The notes: generated by a model not told the origin, from the sequence alone. Shown: positions 1 through 9,753, counted from the stretch's first letter. The stretch: DNA of 64,000 bases from Bacteroidota bacterium (GCA_018266835.1 JAFDZP010000001.1:187283-251282); one strand, 5' to 3'. Numbers and translations: made by a program.

Positions 1-1
1 G

Positions 2-1249
2 CCTGAATTTTCATGGCGTGACACAACGGGCAGTACGAGTCTTATCGTTAGCGGTGTAGCAGTAACAACCATTAGCGCAGGAACTGTTAATGACGGAAGA
101 TTCGATGTAACAGGCCAGTTTGGAGGTGACTTTGTAAGATTTTTCGGAACAAGTTATCTGCAAATGTATGTTGGTACAAACGGAATTATAAACTTTAATC
201 CGTTTACCCCTACAGGTTCTGCAGTTGCACCTCCTTCAACCGGATTACCAACAGGTTTAGTTACTACAGCTGTATTTCCATTATGGATGGATTTTGATTT
301 TTCAACCGGACCTGTACCAAACAGACTAAGCTATAAAATTACTGCAAATGAAATTATTGTTACGTATGATAATGCTTTTGTTTCCGGAGGCAGTTCATCG
401 GAATATGTTACTTTTCAGGTTGTAATGGAAAAACGAAGCAGCTCTTCACAAAACTCAAGAATAGTATACCAGTATGATTTTGATCATACAGGCGCAGATT
501 TTATTAATCTATATAATAATAATACGCTGCCGACACATCTGGTAGGGTTAAATTTTCTCAGTTCAGGAAGCAATTATGCGATGTATAGATTTAAAACATC
601 AAACACACTTGTTGCCGCAGGACCATTGTTTGGTTCACCATTAGCAGTTGCATTCGGACCTGATAATACTCAGCTGCCTGTTGAACTTGCTTCGTTTACT
701 GCAAACACTGTTCACAACAATGTTAACTTAAACTGGAGCACGGTCTCTGAATTAAACAATAACGGATTTGATATTGAAAGAAAAACTGCTTCATCTTCAT
801 GGGTAAAAGTCGGTTATGTTAACGGAAACGGTACATCAAATAATTCTCATTCATATTCTTTTGTTGATAATAATCTTTCTTCAGGAAAATATAATTACAG
901 ATTAAAGCAAACAGATTATAACGGTAACTTTGAATACTTTAATTTATCAGGTGAAGTTATAATCGGAGTTCCTGAAAAATTCGAACTGAGTCAGAATTAT
1001 CCTAATCCATTTAACCCGTCAACAAAAATAGCTTACTCACTTCCTTTTGACAGCAAAGTTGAGATAAGGTTATATGATGTAATGGGTAGGGAAGTTATGA
1101 CTCTGGAAAACTCAGTTCAGACTGCAGGATATCATTCAGTTGTATTAAATGCATCAACGCTTTCAAGCGGCATATACTTCTATAAGTTAATAGCAAATTC
1201 AAATGAACAGCAATTTTCAAAAACATTAAAAATGCTTCTTGTAAAATAA
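2..1249 (+). CDS. T9SS type A sorting-domain protein, 5'-truncated by the window edge
   Basis: The frame is open from base 2 with no stop, so the start lies upstream; 415 residues are visible. The first in-frame ATG (164) is internal. The N-terminal visible part is a beta-rich domain with an MYVGTNGIINFNP segment that resembles nidogen-like or lectin-like sandwiches, but I cannot assign a family. It is followed by an FN3-like linker (PVELASFTA ... NYRLKQTDYNGNFEYF) and an 89-residue T9SS C-terminal domain starting FELSQNYPNPFNPS and ending in KMLLVK. Known role of that domain: recognition by the type IX machinery after Sec export, then cleavage and surface attachment or release. Substrate unknown. 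A strong terminator follows seven bases after the stop. Confidence 0.9.
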   Translation, partial: PEFSWRDTTGSTSLIVSGVAVTTISAGTVNDGRFDVTGQFGGDFVRFFGTSYLQMYVGTNGIINFNPFTPTGSAVAPPSTGLPTGLVTTAVFPLWMDFDFSTGPVPNRLSYKITANEIIVTYDNAFVSGGSSSEYVTFQVVMEKRSSSSQNSRIVYQYDFDHTGADFINLYNNNTLPTHLVGLNFLSSGSNYAMYRFKTSNTLVAAGPLFGSPLAVAFGPDNTQLPVELASFTANTVHNNVNLNWSTVSELNNNGFDIERKTASSSWVKVGYVNGNGTSNNSHSYSFVDNNLSSGKYNYRLKQTDYNGNFEYFNLSGEVIIGVPEKFELSQNYPNPFNPSTKIAYSLPFDSKVEIRLYDVMGREVMTLENSVQTAGYHSVVLNASTLSSGIYFYKLIANSNEQQFSKTLKMLLVK

Positions 1250-1255
1250 TAGTTT

Positions 1256-1290
1256 AGCGGCTCTGAAATTTCAGAGCCGCTTAGTATTTT
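1256..1290 (+). terminator. Intrinsic terminator of the first T9SS gene
   Basis: Perfect 11-bp stem AGCGGCTCTGA / TCAGAGCCGCT with an AATT loop, followed by a T-rich tract. It begins seven bases after the stop codon. Confidence 0.85.
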
Positions 1291-1413
1291 TTGCATTTGA
1301 ATTGAAAATAATTTTTTTTATATTAATTACTCTTAAGTTGTTCACTTTTTAGACTTACAAGCTATAAACTATAGAATATAGTTTATAATTCTGAAGAGTC
1401 CCCCTATAAACAA

Positions 1414-1466
1414 AACCCGATATTCCCTCTGGACCGCAAGGACTAAGGAGTTCGGGTTTTTTATTT
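1414..1466 (+). terminator. Possible second terminator hairpin
   Basis: AACCCGA (1414-1420) pairs with TCGGGTT (1452-1458) around a 31-base loop that can form a weaker inner stem; a T tract follows. It is preceded by CCCCTATAAA, a phrase that recurs before the hairpin at 4750. Confidence 0.5.
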
Positions 1467-1644
1467 TCCTTCCTTTCTTTTATCATTTTCAGCAGTATTC
1501 TTACTTCTTTTTACTTCACTCTGCATATCTATAAATTGATAATCTGATACTATATTTTTCAAAAATCCACCCTGCATTTCCATCAAAATTTTGCATTATT
1601 TAAAAATCAAACATAGTCATTCAACTATAAAAGAGGGTAAAATA

Positions 1645-1760
1645 GTAGTGGTACTACTTCGATTTTTTTTTCAATAGTTTATATACTATGCCATTTCTTT
1701 AAAAGATTTTTTATCAAGCATTCTCTATCAACTATATATTAAAGATAGTTATAATACTAT
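1645..1760. promoter_or_regulatory. Cluster of AGTAG/CTACT and ATAGT/ACTAT dyads
   Basis: Between 84 and 199 bases upstream of the ATG there are AGTAG-TGGTA-CTACT (1645-1659), ATAGT-TTATA-TACTAT (1674-1688), AACTAT...ATAGTT (1730-1750) and ATAGT...ACTAT (1745-1760). The first has the same 5+5+5 layout as a dyad in the leader of the paralog (9936-9950). Candidate binding sites for a shared regulator; this is inference. Confidence 0.35.
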
Positions 1761-1843
1761 TGGTGATAAAAAACTGCAAAATAGTATTTCCCTTGTTTTA
1801 TGGCATTGTCATTGATATAAATAAATCGAATTAACCCAAATTT

Positions 1844-4405
1844 ATGAGAAAAATTATCCCCATTTTAATTCTCCTTGCAATTTTAGGTTTTACAATCTCT
1901 GCGTTTGCCTCTCCAAAAGGCATCTCAGTGGCTAAAGTTACAGGCACGGATATTGGTAGTAATGTTGTCTTTACAAATCCTTATCCCCCACATGGAAACA
2001 TGAATGTTTTCGCAGGGACTTTTGCAGGCACAATCGATTCCAACACTGCATCTTTCTACTGCACGGATCTGGCACACTATCTTGCAATTTTCCCTCCGCA
2101 TACTTATGTGGATTCAGGTTATGCAGGTTCTTACATTTCTTACATTTTAAAGAATTATTACCCAACAAAAACTTATCCTTATGCAGGTGCGATGAACACT
2201 GTGCAGAAAGAGGCTGCAGCAATTCAATTGGCTATCTGGATATTCAGCGACGGACTTGATTATTCCACAATCAATAATGCGCCAATAAGAGACAGAGCTA
2301 AAGAAATTGAAGACGATGCTCTTCTTCATGCAGGCGTTACAACTCCTGTTCAGACTTTAGTTCTTACACCAATTAGCTTACTTAATTACTGTGATGTAAA
2401 AGATACAGTAAAAGTGAGAGTGCTGGATGAAAACGGAAATCCTGTTTCAGGCACAACCGTTACTTTCTCAATTACTTCAGGCACATTATCTGCCGCATCC
2501 GGAGTGACCGGAGCAGACGGATATACACCAAGAGTTATTATTACAAAAGGAACAGATTCAACTGCTACTTTTACCGCAAGGGCAAAAGTAAAAATGACAC
2601 CGGGTACATTATATATTCACGGAACAGACCCAGCTAACTATCAGAAACTTGTATGCGCAAAGCCATGCTTCGGGTACCAGAGAGTAATGGCAACAATTAC
2701 ATGTAATGCTTCAAGTCCCGGAGGAGCAGGCGGTGTAGAATCCTCCTACAATATGGCTGAAGCTTTATTACAAAGACATATTAAAATAGAAAACGGCGAG
2801 ACATCAATGATGGTCTCTAACCAGAATGATTTCTTTTCGATAACATATCCTCTGAACACCGTTATCCCAATAAGCGGACCGTTCAGTACAACTGCGACTG
2901 TAGTTACTCCGTTTGATATTCTCGGAATTTCAAATGCAACTTCAGCTTACGCAGTTGATTACAAGTACGGAAACGGACAGAGAGTCGGTTCGATATTCTC
3001 AACAACAACAAACGCTCCGAATATCTACAGTCACTCAAAAGTTATCTGTGACAGATTATCAGGTTCAGAGCTGAGAAATATTTCTATCGAAAATTTAGGT
3101 GATAAAGAATTCTACATGGCAGAGCTTGCCAATTACAAAAATCACACAGTAGATTATTCAATATCATTCAGCATTTATGAAACAGGTTCAGGGCTTGTAG
3201 TCGATAACAAATGGACTATCCCTGAATACACTGCACCTGCCGGCACAACAAATATTTACAACTTCCAGTGCTGGGGCGCAAACAGAGAGATGGCTATCGA
3301 GCTTGTGAAAAAGGTTCTTGCAAAGTATGAATCATTACAGTCAGTAAGATACTCAACAACTCCGTTAAAAAATCCTGATGTATATCTCAAACAAGCAAAA
3401 TACACAAACGACGGCAAGATAAAATTCACATTCAATAATACAACTGCAAATACAGTGAGCGTTCCGTTCACATTTGTAATAACTTCACAGCAAGGCTTAC
3501 CTGCTAATACAGTTAACCAGACAATCAGCGTACCATCAGGGGAGTACACATATACTTTCAATTCTCTTGGCTACTTATCAAGCGCATCTGTTACTTTGAC
3601 AAACTCAACTGAGTTCAAAGATGCAGCATTTGTAGGCGGCGGTGTTTACGGCGGATTTGCAGGCTCAGCCAGCACAGTATCTACGTTCACAAACTTAATC
3701 GTATCAGGTACGCCTACAGTTCCTGCCAACTCATTAGTATTCACAGGCGGGGCAAGATTGACCGGTACATTAAACGATAAGCTTTATATCTCACGTTCAC
3801 TCGATGCATCATACGGCGGAGTTGATTTAAGAAACTGTTCAAAAATAAGATTCGAAGTACAGGGCGCTGGAACAATGGCTGTATATCTTGAAGCCAAAGT
3901 TAACGGTAACTATGTTTACCCTTATGTCAACATTCCTGTAACAAGCTCATTCACAACTAAAGAAATTAATCTCAGTTCATTCATAGTAAACGGTCAGCCC
4001 GTTGATTTAAGCAGCGTATCCATGATTACATACCAGATGGATAAAGGCAGCAATCCTTCTTTAAACAATGTAGATTTCTCAGTCCGCAATGCAGTTGTTA
4101 TCGCTAACAGCGTAGGCATCGGTGAGAATAACGGAACCGTGAAGGACTTCTCGCTTTCACAGAATTATCCTAATCCGTTCAACCCGGTCACAAAAATTTC
4201 TTACAGCATTCCGTCAAAGGAATTTGTATCGCTGAAAGTATTCGATGTGCTCGGCAAGGAAGTGGCTGTACTTGTAAACGAAACTAAATCAACAGGTATA
4301 TACGAAGCTATCTTTGATGCTTCAAAGCTTTCAAGCGGAGTTTATTTCTATAAGCTTGAAACTTCGAGCTTTTCAGATGTAAAACGTATGATTGTAACGA
4401 AATAA
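1844..4405 (+). CDS. T9SS-exported protein with predicted Cys-Gln thioester domain (paralog 1)
   Basis: 853 residues with a Sec signal peptide (about 1-22). Residues 30-165 look like a thioester (TED/TQXA, PF08341-type) domain: Cys73 in FYCTD, then a YILKNYYP segment, then Gln128 in AAAIQLAIW. In Gram-positive surface proteins these residues form an internal thioester that reacts with amines and gives covalent attachment. Residues 185-245 form an invasin/Big-1-like Ig domain (DENGNPVSG ... GADGYT). Residues 290-560 are a region I do not recognise; about 600-750 look like a ligand-binding beta-sandwich (SLDASYGGVDL ... YPYVNIPVTSS); 769-853 are the T9SS sorting domain. It is homologous along its whole length to the protein at 10269-12812. 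Likely a surface adhesin; the target is unknown and the thioester is predicted, not shown. Confidence 0.88.
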   Translation: MRKIIPILILLAILGFTISAFASPKGISVAKVTGTDIGSNVVFTNPYPPHGNMNVFAGTFAGTIDSNTASFYCTDLAHYLAIFPPHTYVDSGYAGSYISYILKNYYPTKTYPYAGAMNTVQKEAAAIQLAIWIFSDGLDYSTINNAPIRDRAKEIEDDALLHAGVTTPVQTLVLTPISLLNYCDVKDTVKVRVLDENGNPVSGTTVTFSITSGTLSAASGVTGADGYTPRVIITKGTDSTATFTARAKVKMTPGTLYIHGTDPANYQKLVCAKPCFGYQRVMATITCNASSPGGAGGVESSYNMAEALLQRHIKIENGETSMMVSNQNDFFSITYPLNTVIPISGPFSTTATVVTPFDILGISNATSAYAVDYKYGNGQRVGSIFSTTTNAPNIYSHSKVICDRLSGSELRNISIENLGDKEFYMAELANYKNHTVDYSISFSIYETGSGLVVDNKWTIPEYTAPAGTTNIYNFQCWGANREMAIELVKKVLAKYESLQSVRYSTTPLKNPDVYLKQAKYTNDGKIKFTFNNTTANTVSVPFTFVITSQQGLPANTVNQTISVPSGEYTYTFNSLGYLSSASVTLTNSTEFKDAAFVGGGVYGGFAGSASTVSTFTNLIVSGTPTVPANSLVFTGGARLTGTLNDKLYISRSLDASYGGVDLRNCSKIRFEVQGAGTMAVYLEAKVNGNYVYPYVNIPVTSSFTTKEINLSSFIVNGQPVDLSSVSMITYQMDKGSNPSLNNVDFSVRNAVVIANSVGIGENNGTVKDFSLSQNYPNPFNPVTKISYSIPSKEFVSLKVFDVLGKEVAVLVNETKSTGIYEAIFDASKLSSGVYFYKLETSSFSDVKRMIVTK

Positions 4406-4425
4406 AAAGCTCAATTAATAATGAA

Positions 4426-4453
4426 TCCCGCTGAAGCGGGACCGGCAAGCCGG
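4426..4453. repeat. Double palindromic repeat just after a stop codon
   Basis: TCCCGC-TGAA-GCGGGA directly followed by CCGGC-AA-GCCGG. The same two-hairpin unit, with compensating changes (CCAGC-AA-GCTGG), lies at 50136-50163, also just after a stop codon. REP-like; it could also stabilise or end the transcript. Confidence 0.75.
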
Positions 4454-4584
4454 TAATTAATAATGAATAATTTGATAACAAAGCAGATGCAAAACTCCAA
4501 CACGCAGTATGCAATTATTAATTACAAATTATAAATTATTAATTAGCTTCGCAAAGCGAAGCGCAAGTGTGGGTTAATACAACT

Positions 4585-4629
4585 GGATTCCTGCCGAAGG
4601 GTTGGAACGAGTAAGCAGGAATCCTTTTT
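4585..4629 (+). terminator. Intrinsic terminator downstream of the first thioester gene
   Basis: 10-bp stem GGATTCCTGC (4585-4594) / GCAGGAATCC (4615-4624) followed by TTTTTA. It lies 180 bases after the stop codon. Confidence 0.65.
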
Positions 4630-4749
4630 AATCCAGTTTCAAATTACGAGTTACGAGTTTCAAGAAGAGCTGTTTAGAATTAACAGCTGTATCAAATTTG
4701 AAACTTGACATTTGAAACTTGACTCTGAATCAGTTTCCCCCTATAAAAA

Positions 4750-4787
4750 AGCTCTGCTCCACATAAGGACAGGGCTTTTATTTTTTA
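4750..4787 (+). terminator. Terminator-like hairpin before the tandem repeat
   Basis: AGCTCTG pairs with CAGGGCT (one G-U pair), followed by TTTATTTTTT. The 3' arm is the beginning of the 165-bp repeat unit and recurs with it. Confidence 0.4.
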
Positions 4788-5098
4788 AAAAGTTTCTCTC
4801 ACCATGTTTTACCCCCTCCTTTATAAGGAGGGGGGAGGGGGAGGTAAACTGCAAGAGCAAACCAAATTTATCTTTACCCTTTAACCCCTCCCTAACCCTC
4901 CCCTTATTAAGGGGAGGGAACTTGTTTAACATGACAGGGCTTTTGTGTTTTAAAAAGTTTCTCTCACCATGTTTTACCCCCTCCTTTATAAGGAGGGGGG
5001 AGGGGGAGGTAAACTGCAAGAGCAAACCAAATTTATCTTTACCCTTTAACCCCTCCCTAACCCTCCCCTTATTAAGGGGAGGGAACTTGTTTAACATG
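4769..5098. repeat. Tandem duplication of a 165-bp unit carrying G-rich palindromes
   Basis: Two nearly identical 165-base copies (4769-4933 and 4934-5098); the first bases of a third copy follow to about 5115. Each unit contains a CCCCCTCC-TTTATAA-GGAGGGGG palindrome with a GGGGGAGG tail (4812-4844, 4977-5009) and a CCCCTCCC...GGGGAGGG palindrome (4885-4918, 5050-5083). The near identity shows a recent duplication. Confidence 0.9.
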
Positions 5099-5702
5099 AC
5101 AGGGCTTTTATTTTTTATGCATAGTTTAATGTGCACAATTCTCCTGCTTCCTCTGAAGGCAGGGGATTAGCAAAAAGCCGCTATTCACTCAGTAAAAGTC
5201 TTCTTTCCGGCGGGAGGAGTGACTCTCGCACCCTTTAACAGGTATTTTGAAGTCCTCACAAAGTATTTTTCCGTTTGTTTTCGCCTTAGGGATTTTCAAA
5301 TCCTCAATGCCTGAAACGCGGAGTTTTCATAGGAGAAAATGACATATTAAACCCGCTAAAGCCGTTGCTGCGCGCATTTTCTTATGGAAAAAAAACCGTA
5401 TCACAAACCTCAAAAGAAATATCCATACTACGATATACTACAAGTATAGAAAGTCGATTTTTGTTAGGTTTTTGTTAGGATTTGTTTTACTTTTATTTTA
5501 TATGTAAAATAATAATAGCTCACATACTCTCTTTTGTATTTATTTTGCAGGGATTTTTACTTACCTTACGGTTGGCTTACAGGCAAAATAATAAAATTTT
5601 ACACTGCCTTAATACGGCATTTATAGACTATTTAACTACATAAACCATATTAATACAAATTATTACTATTCAATTTTATTAATTCAAAAAAAACTTTCTC
5701 CT

Positions 5703-8700
5703 ATGAAAAAACTATTTACAACAGTAAAGGAAAATACGATGTTAAAATCGCTTTTCTTTTGTGTAATGATATTCATGGCATTCAGTGCAAATTCGGGGTT
5801 TGCTCAGGTAATTTATCTTAATGATTTTGGGGCTACGTCAATTACTACTAAACCTTTTACAGGTACACCAGGGACATTTGATGCTAATTTAAGTTCCTCT
5901 TCATGGACAACAAGTGCTTCAGCTTTTGGAGGATTTGCTGGAAGTTCTGGTGCTTCTTTATCTTTAGCAAATTCATCCGGAACACCAACTTTCACTTTAA
6001 CTTTTAACGTTGCTGCAGGCTACTCTTTAGCTGTAACAAACTTCAGTTTCTGGAGAGTAAGAAGTACTACAGGTGCTCAGAACTGGTCTATGACAATTAA
6101 CGGAACATCCGTTGGTAGTGGAACAATTCCAACTTCAGGTGCTAATACAGGTTCAACTGCAGTATCAAATACAATATCAGGTTTAACAGGAACCATCACA
6201 ATTGTATATACAATGAGCGGTGCATCAGGCACGGGTACAGCCAGATTAGATGATTTTTCTTTAACAGGTTCAGTAACACCGACTGCACCATCTACACAGG
6301 CATCTGCCATTACATTTGGAAATATCACAACTTCGCAAATGGATGTAAACTGGACAAATGGTAATGGTTCAAAAAGAGTTGTAATTATTAATACTGCAAA
6401 TTCATTCACAGCTCCTACAGACGGAACTGACCCTTCAGCAAATACAGTTTACGGCGGTTCAGGTGAGCAAGTAGTTTATAATAATAACAGTAATACAGTA
6501 ACAGTTACAGGACTTACAGCAAGCACAACATATTGGTACAGAATTTATGAATACAATGGTTCAGGTGCTACAACAAAATTTAATACGAACACGGCTACAA
6601 ATAATCCGAACAGTCAGGCAACAACAAGCGGTGGTGGAGCAACCCATTTGGCAATAACATCGGTTAATGGCGGAGGTTCGCCATCTGTCGGTACAACATT
6701 CTCCGTAACTGTTCAATCGCAGGACGCAGGAAATATTGCATCAAATGTTAATTCTACAACAGGAATAACATTAACATTAAATTCAGGTACAGGTTCATTA
6801 GGCGGTACATTAACAGGCTCAATAACTAATGGTTCAAATACTGTAGTAATTTCGGGAGTAACATATAATACAGCGGAATCAGGTGTATCAATATTAGCTT
6901 CAACTAACTCAGGTATGAGTTTAACTGCAGGTGCAAGTTCAAACTTCACAGTTTTATCTGCAGCTGACCACTTAACATTTGTAAGTGTCCCGGCATCAGC
7001 AAATGTAAGTACAAATCTTACAGCATTTACTGTAGAGGCTAGAAGAAGTGATAACTCAGTGGATTTAAACTATACAGGAAGTATAACACTTAGCAAAGCA
7101 TCAGGTCCTGGCGCGATTTCAGGTACAACAACAAAATCAGCTGTATCAGGTGTGGCGACTTATAACGATATTCAATTTAATACGGCAGGTTCAATCACAA
7201 TGTCGGCATCAGATGGTACTATAACAGGTACCAGCGGCAGTGTAACTATAAATAATGTTACTTCTGCTACAGACTATTTCCGTTCTAATGTAGCAACAGG
7301 AAACTGGAATGTAGCAGGGAATTGGGAATCTTCACCTGATAATTCAAATTGGATTACATCAACACTTGTACCTTCTTCAACTGCAGCTACAATTTATATA
7401 AGGAACGGACACAATATCAGTACTGCGGCTTCATTAACAATAGATGAAGTTGTAATTCAGAACGGTGGAACATTAACATATAATGCAACAACATTAACTG
7501 TCAATAATGGAACAGGTGACGATATAACTATTGAAAACGGCGGTATTATGGTGTGGTCAGTTGGTACAGCTCCTACATGGGGTTCAAGTTCAACATTAAG
7601 AGTAAACAGCGGTGGTATTTTAAGAGTATCTGCAACCGGTTTAACAGCCAACGGCGCAGGTGTAAATATTTCAAATGTTGTTTATGATAATGGTTCTATT
7701 TTAGATTATACTTTATCATCCAACTTCTCTGCATCAGGTGTAACATTCTTTCCAAATGTTGATGCTTCTACAGTTCCAATTTTTAGGTTATCAAATACTT
7801 TAGCCAGTGTTGGAGGCGGATCTGCAACGGTCTTTAACGGCACATTCCAAATAGCAGGAAGCAATACAATTTCATGGCAGGGTAACTCTACAAAGACATT
7901 CAGAAATGGTGTAACTACAACCGGAACAGGAACAATGACATTAGCTTCAGGAACAGGTGTATGGGCAATATCAGGCGCAACTGCTGACTTAGGCGGTACA
8001 GGCGGTACTACACTGACACTTACAAACTCAAACGGTATTACAGTTGCTACAGGAACAACATTAACAGTAGCCGGAACGACAGTTTTAGGCACCACAACAT
8101 TCACAGGGACAGGTACAGCAGCATTTTCAGGAACAAGCGGTTCAATTTCATTGAATGCTCTTTCACAGGTATCAGGATTTGCAAATTCATTTGGAGGAAC
8201 TTATATCTTCACAGGAAGCTCATTACCTACAACTTCCTGCTCAAACCTGACACTTTCTAATGCTACTACAATGACAGGTGATGTAACCGTAACAGGAACA
8301 TTAACATTAAACAATACACTTGCTATCGGCGGAAACACACTTTCAATCTCAAGTCCTTTAGCAGGTACATTGACCAACTTATCAAGTACTTCAAGTTCAA
8401 ACTTAGTTGTAACAGGTAATAATCCTTTAATTCATATTCCTTCAACAGTAACAGCTTTAAATAATCTTACAATCAGCAACAATCAGGTTGTAACGGCAGA
8501 TGGTAACATTACAATAAGCGGAACATATGACCAGTCAAACGGAATACTTGTAATCGGAACACTTGAAATCGGTACAGGTACAGGAAACGTCGGAGCATTA
8601 ACAAGAAGCGCCGGTTCTGTAAGAGGTACAATAAAGAGATGGTTCAATACATCAACAACATCAGGCTCATTATTCCCGTTAGATAACGGTTCAGCAGCTT

Positions 8701-9680
8701 ACGTAGGCGCATCTATCAGCTTCACAGGCGCACCTGCAACAGGCGGCTCGTTAACAGCGGTATATCATACATCAGGTTCAGGTACATTACCTGACCAGGG
8801 AAATGGAAATTACATTCCGGCTACTGAATTAGGTGTTAACTTTATAAACCTTGCTCCTCAATACTGGACAATTTCAGCAGGAGACGGTTTAGCAGGATTT
8901 ACATACGATATTCAGCTTATCGGTAACAGTATGAACGTAAGTACAACAAACTATCAATATACAGGTGTTGTAAAGAGACCTGACAGCGGTAATCCGTGGG
9001 GATGGAGCTTTGCAAATCACGTAACAACAACAAGCCCTTCAGCAGTACCGACATTAGGCGGAACAGGATTTACATCGTTCTCAGATTTCGGTATCGGCGG
9101 TAACCAGGATAACTTACTTCCTGTTGAGTTTACAGCATTCACATCAGCAGTAAGCGGAAGAAATGTAAACCTTAACTGGGCGACTATAACAGAAACAAAC
9201 AATTCAGGCTTTGATGTTGAAAGAAAATCAACAACAACAGGCTGGACAAAGATAGGCAGTGTAACAGGTCATGGAACAACAAACCAGCAGACAGCATATT
9301 CATACTCAGATGCAAACGTACCTGCAGGTAAATTCAATTACAGACTGAAACAAATAGATTATAACGGTAACTTCCATTATTACGAGCTTTCAAATGAAGT
9401 AATAATAGGAGCACCGACAAAATATGCATTATCACAGAATTTCCCGAATCCTTTTAATCCATCTACATCTATCAGCTATGAAATTCCGAGCTCAAACTTC
9501 GTATCATTAAAAATCTATGATATGATGGGCAGGGAAGTAGCAAATCTGGTAAATGAAAATCAGGAAGCAGGATTCTATACAGTGAAGTTCGATGCATCGA
9601 AGCTTTCAAGCGGAATATACTTCTATAAATTAGTATCAGATAAATTCTCAGCAACAAAGAAACTGATGCTGCTTAAATAA
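5703..9680 (+). CDS. Large T9SS sorting-domain adhesin-like protein
   Basis: 1325 residues. A second in-frame ATG at 5739 would also give a good signal peptide ending near FAQ. Order of regions: an N-terminal beta domain (36-193), an FN3-type domain of the kind common in Bacteroidota (about 196-310, WTNGNGSKRVV ... YRIYEYNGSG), two Ig-like segments (312-510), a long Thr/Ser/Gly/Asn-rich beta-helix-like stretch with repeated GTL/GNTL patterns (525-900), an FN3-like linker (PVEFTAFTSAV) and the T9SS domain (1241-1325, ALSQNFPNPFNPS). Composition and architecture suggest a surface stalk or adhesin; no enzymatic motif is visible. A terminator follows at 9754. Confidence 0.9.
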   Translation: MKKLFTTVKENTMLKSLFFCVMIFMAFSANSGFAQVIYLNDFGATSITTKPFTGTPGTFDANLSSSSWTTSASAFGGFAGSSGASLSLANSSGTPTFTLTFNVAAGYSLAVTNFSFWRVRSTTGAQNWSMTINGTSVGSGTIPTSGANTGSTAVSNTISGLTGTITIVYTMSGASGTGTARLDDFSLTGSVTPTAPSTQASAITFGNITTSQMDVNWTNGNGSKRVVIINTANSFTAPTDGTDPSANTVYGGSGEQVVYNNNSNTVTVTGLTASTTYWYRIYEYNGSGATTKFNTNTATNNPNSQATTSGGGATHLAITSVNGGGSPSVGTTFSVTVQSQDAGNIASNVNSTTGITLTLNSGTGSLGGTLTGSITNGSNTVVISGVTYNTAESGVSILASTNSGMSLTAGASSNFTVLSAADHLTFVSVPASANVSTNLTAFTVEARRSDNSVDLNYTGSITLSKASGPGAISGTTTKSAVSGVATYNDIQFNTAGSITMSASDGTITGTSGSVTINNVTSATDYFRSNVATGNWNVAGNWESSPDNSNWITSTLVPSSTAATIYIRNGHNISTAASLTIDEVVIQNGGTLTYNATTLTVNNGTGDDITIENGGIMVWSVGTAPTWGSSSTLRVNSGGILRVSATGLTANGAGVNISNVVYDNGSILDYTLSSNFSASGVTFFPNVDASTVPIFRLSNTLASVGGGSATVFNGTFQIAGSNTISWQGNSTKTFRNGVTTTGTGTMTLASGTGVWAISGATADLGGTGGTTLTLTNSNGITVATGTTLTVAGTTVLGTTTFTGTGTAAFSGTSGSISLNALSQVSGFANSFGGTYIFTGSSLPTTSCSNLTLSNATTMTGDVTVTGTLTLNNTLAIGGNTLSISSPLAGTLTNLSSTSSSNLVVTGNNPLIHIPSTVTALNNLTISNNQVVTADGNITISGTYDQSNGILVIGTLEIGTGTGNVGALTRSAGSVRGTIKRWFNTSTTSGSLFPLDNGSAAYVGASISFTGAPATGGSLTAVYHTSGSGTLPDQGNGNYIPATELGVNFINLAPQYWTISAGDGLAGFTYDIQLIGNSMNVSTTNYQYTGVVKRPDSGNPWGWSFANHVTTTSPSAVPTLGGTGFTSFSDFGIGGNQDNLLPVEFTAFTSAVSGRNVNLNWATITETNNSGFDVERKSTTTGWTKIGSVTGHGTTNQQTAYSYSDANVPAGKFNYRLKQIDYNGNFHYYELSNEVIIGAPTKYALSQNFPNPFNPSTSISYEIPSSNFVSLKIYDMMGREVANLVNENQEAGFYTVKFDASKLSSGIYFYKLVSDKFSATKKLMLLK

Positions 9681-9753
9681 TTAATAATGAATAGAGAATA
9701 ATTAATAATTCTCGTATCTCGTTCCGATGCTCCGGCTTCGGAACGTAAGTTTA

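Larger units (their letters stand above)
1250..1843. other. Intergenic leader of the first thioester gene
   Basis: 594 bases without a convincing ORF. It holds two terminator-like hairpins (1256 and 1414), then about 380 bases of A+T-rich leader full of short dyads built from ATAGT/ACTAT or AGTAG/CTACT: 1363-1387, 1645-1659, 1674-1688, 1730-1750 and 1745-1760. No good TAnnTTTG promoter was seen. Confidence 0.7.
4406..5702. other. 1.3-kb repeat-rich intergenic region
   Basis: No gene supported. Contents in order: double palindrome at 4426-4453, an A+T-rich phrase also seen near 9690 and 50170, GCTTCGC/GCGAAGC hairpin near 4548, a terminator (4585), short direct repeats of ACGAGTT and TTGAAACTTGAC (4640-4725), the 165-bp tandem repeat (4769-5098), then about 600 bases without recognised structure. 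5421-5450 carries ATACTAC and TATACT-ACA-AGTATA, related to the dyads of the thioester leaders. 5466-5484 has two TTTTTGTTAGG phrases, found again at 13010. Open frames over the repeat on both strands are by-products of the repeat. Confidence 0.7.

Noticed and set aside
4712..5170. Overlapping open frames of 131-152 codons on both strands
   Set aside because: They run through the 165-bp tandem repeat; the translated repeats only mirror the DNA repeat, and both strands are open for the same reason.
5190..5360. Possible riboswitch upstream of the 1325-residue protein
   Set aside because: The G+C-richer stretch shows no recognisable aptamer core (such as c-di-GMP, TPP or cobalamin) and lies more than 340 bases from the gene.
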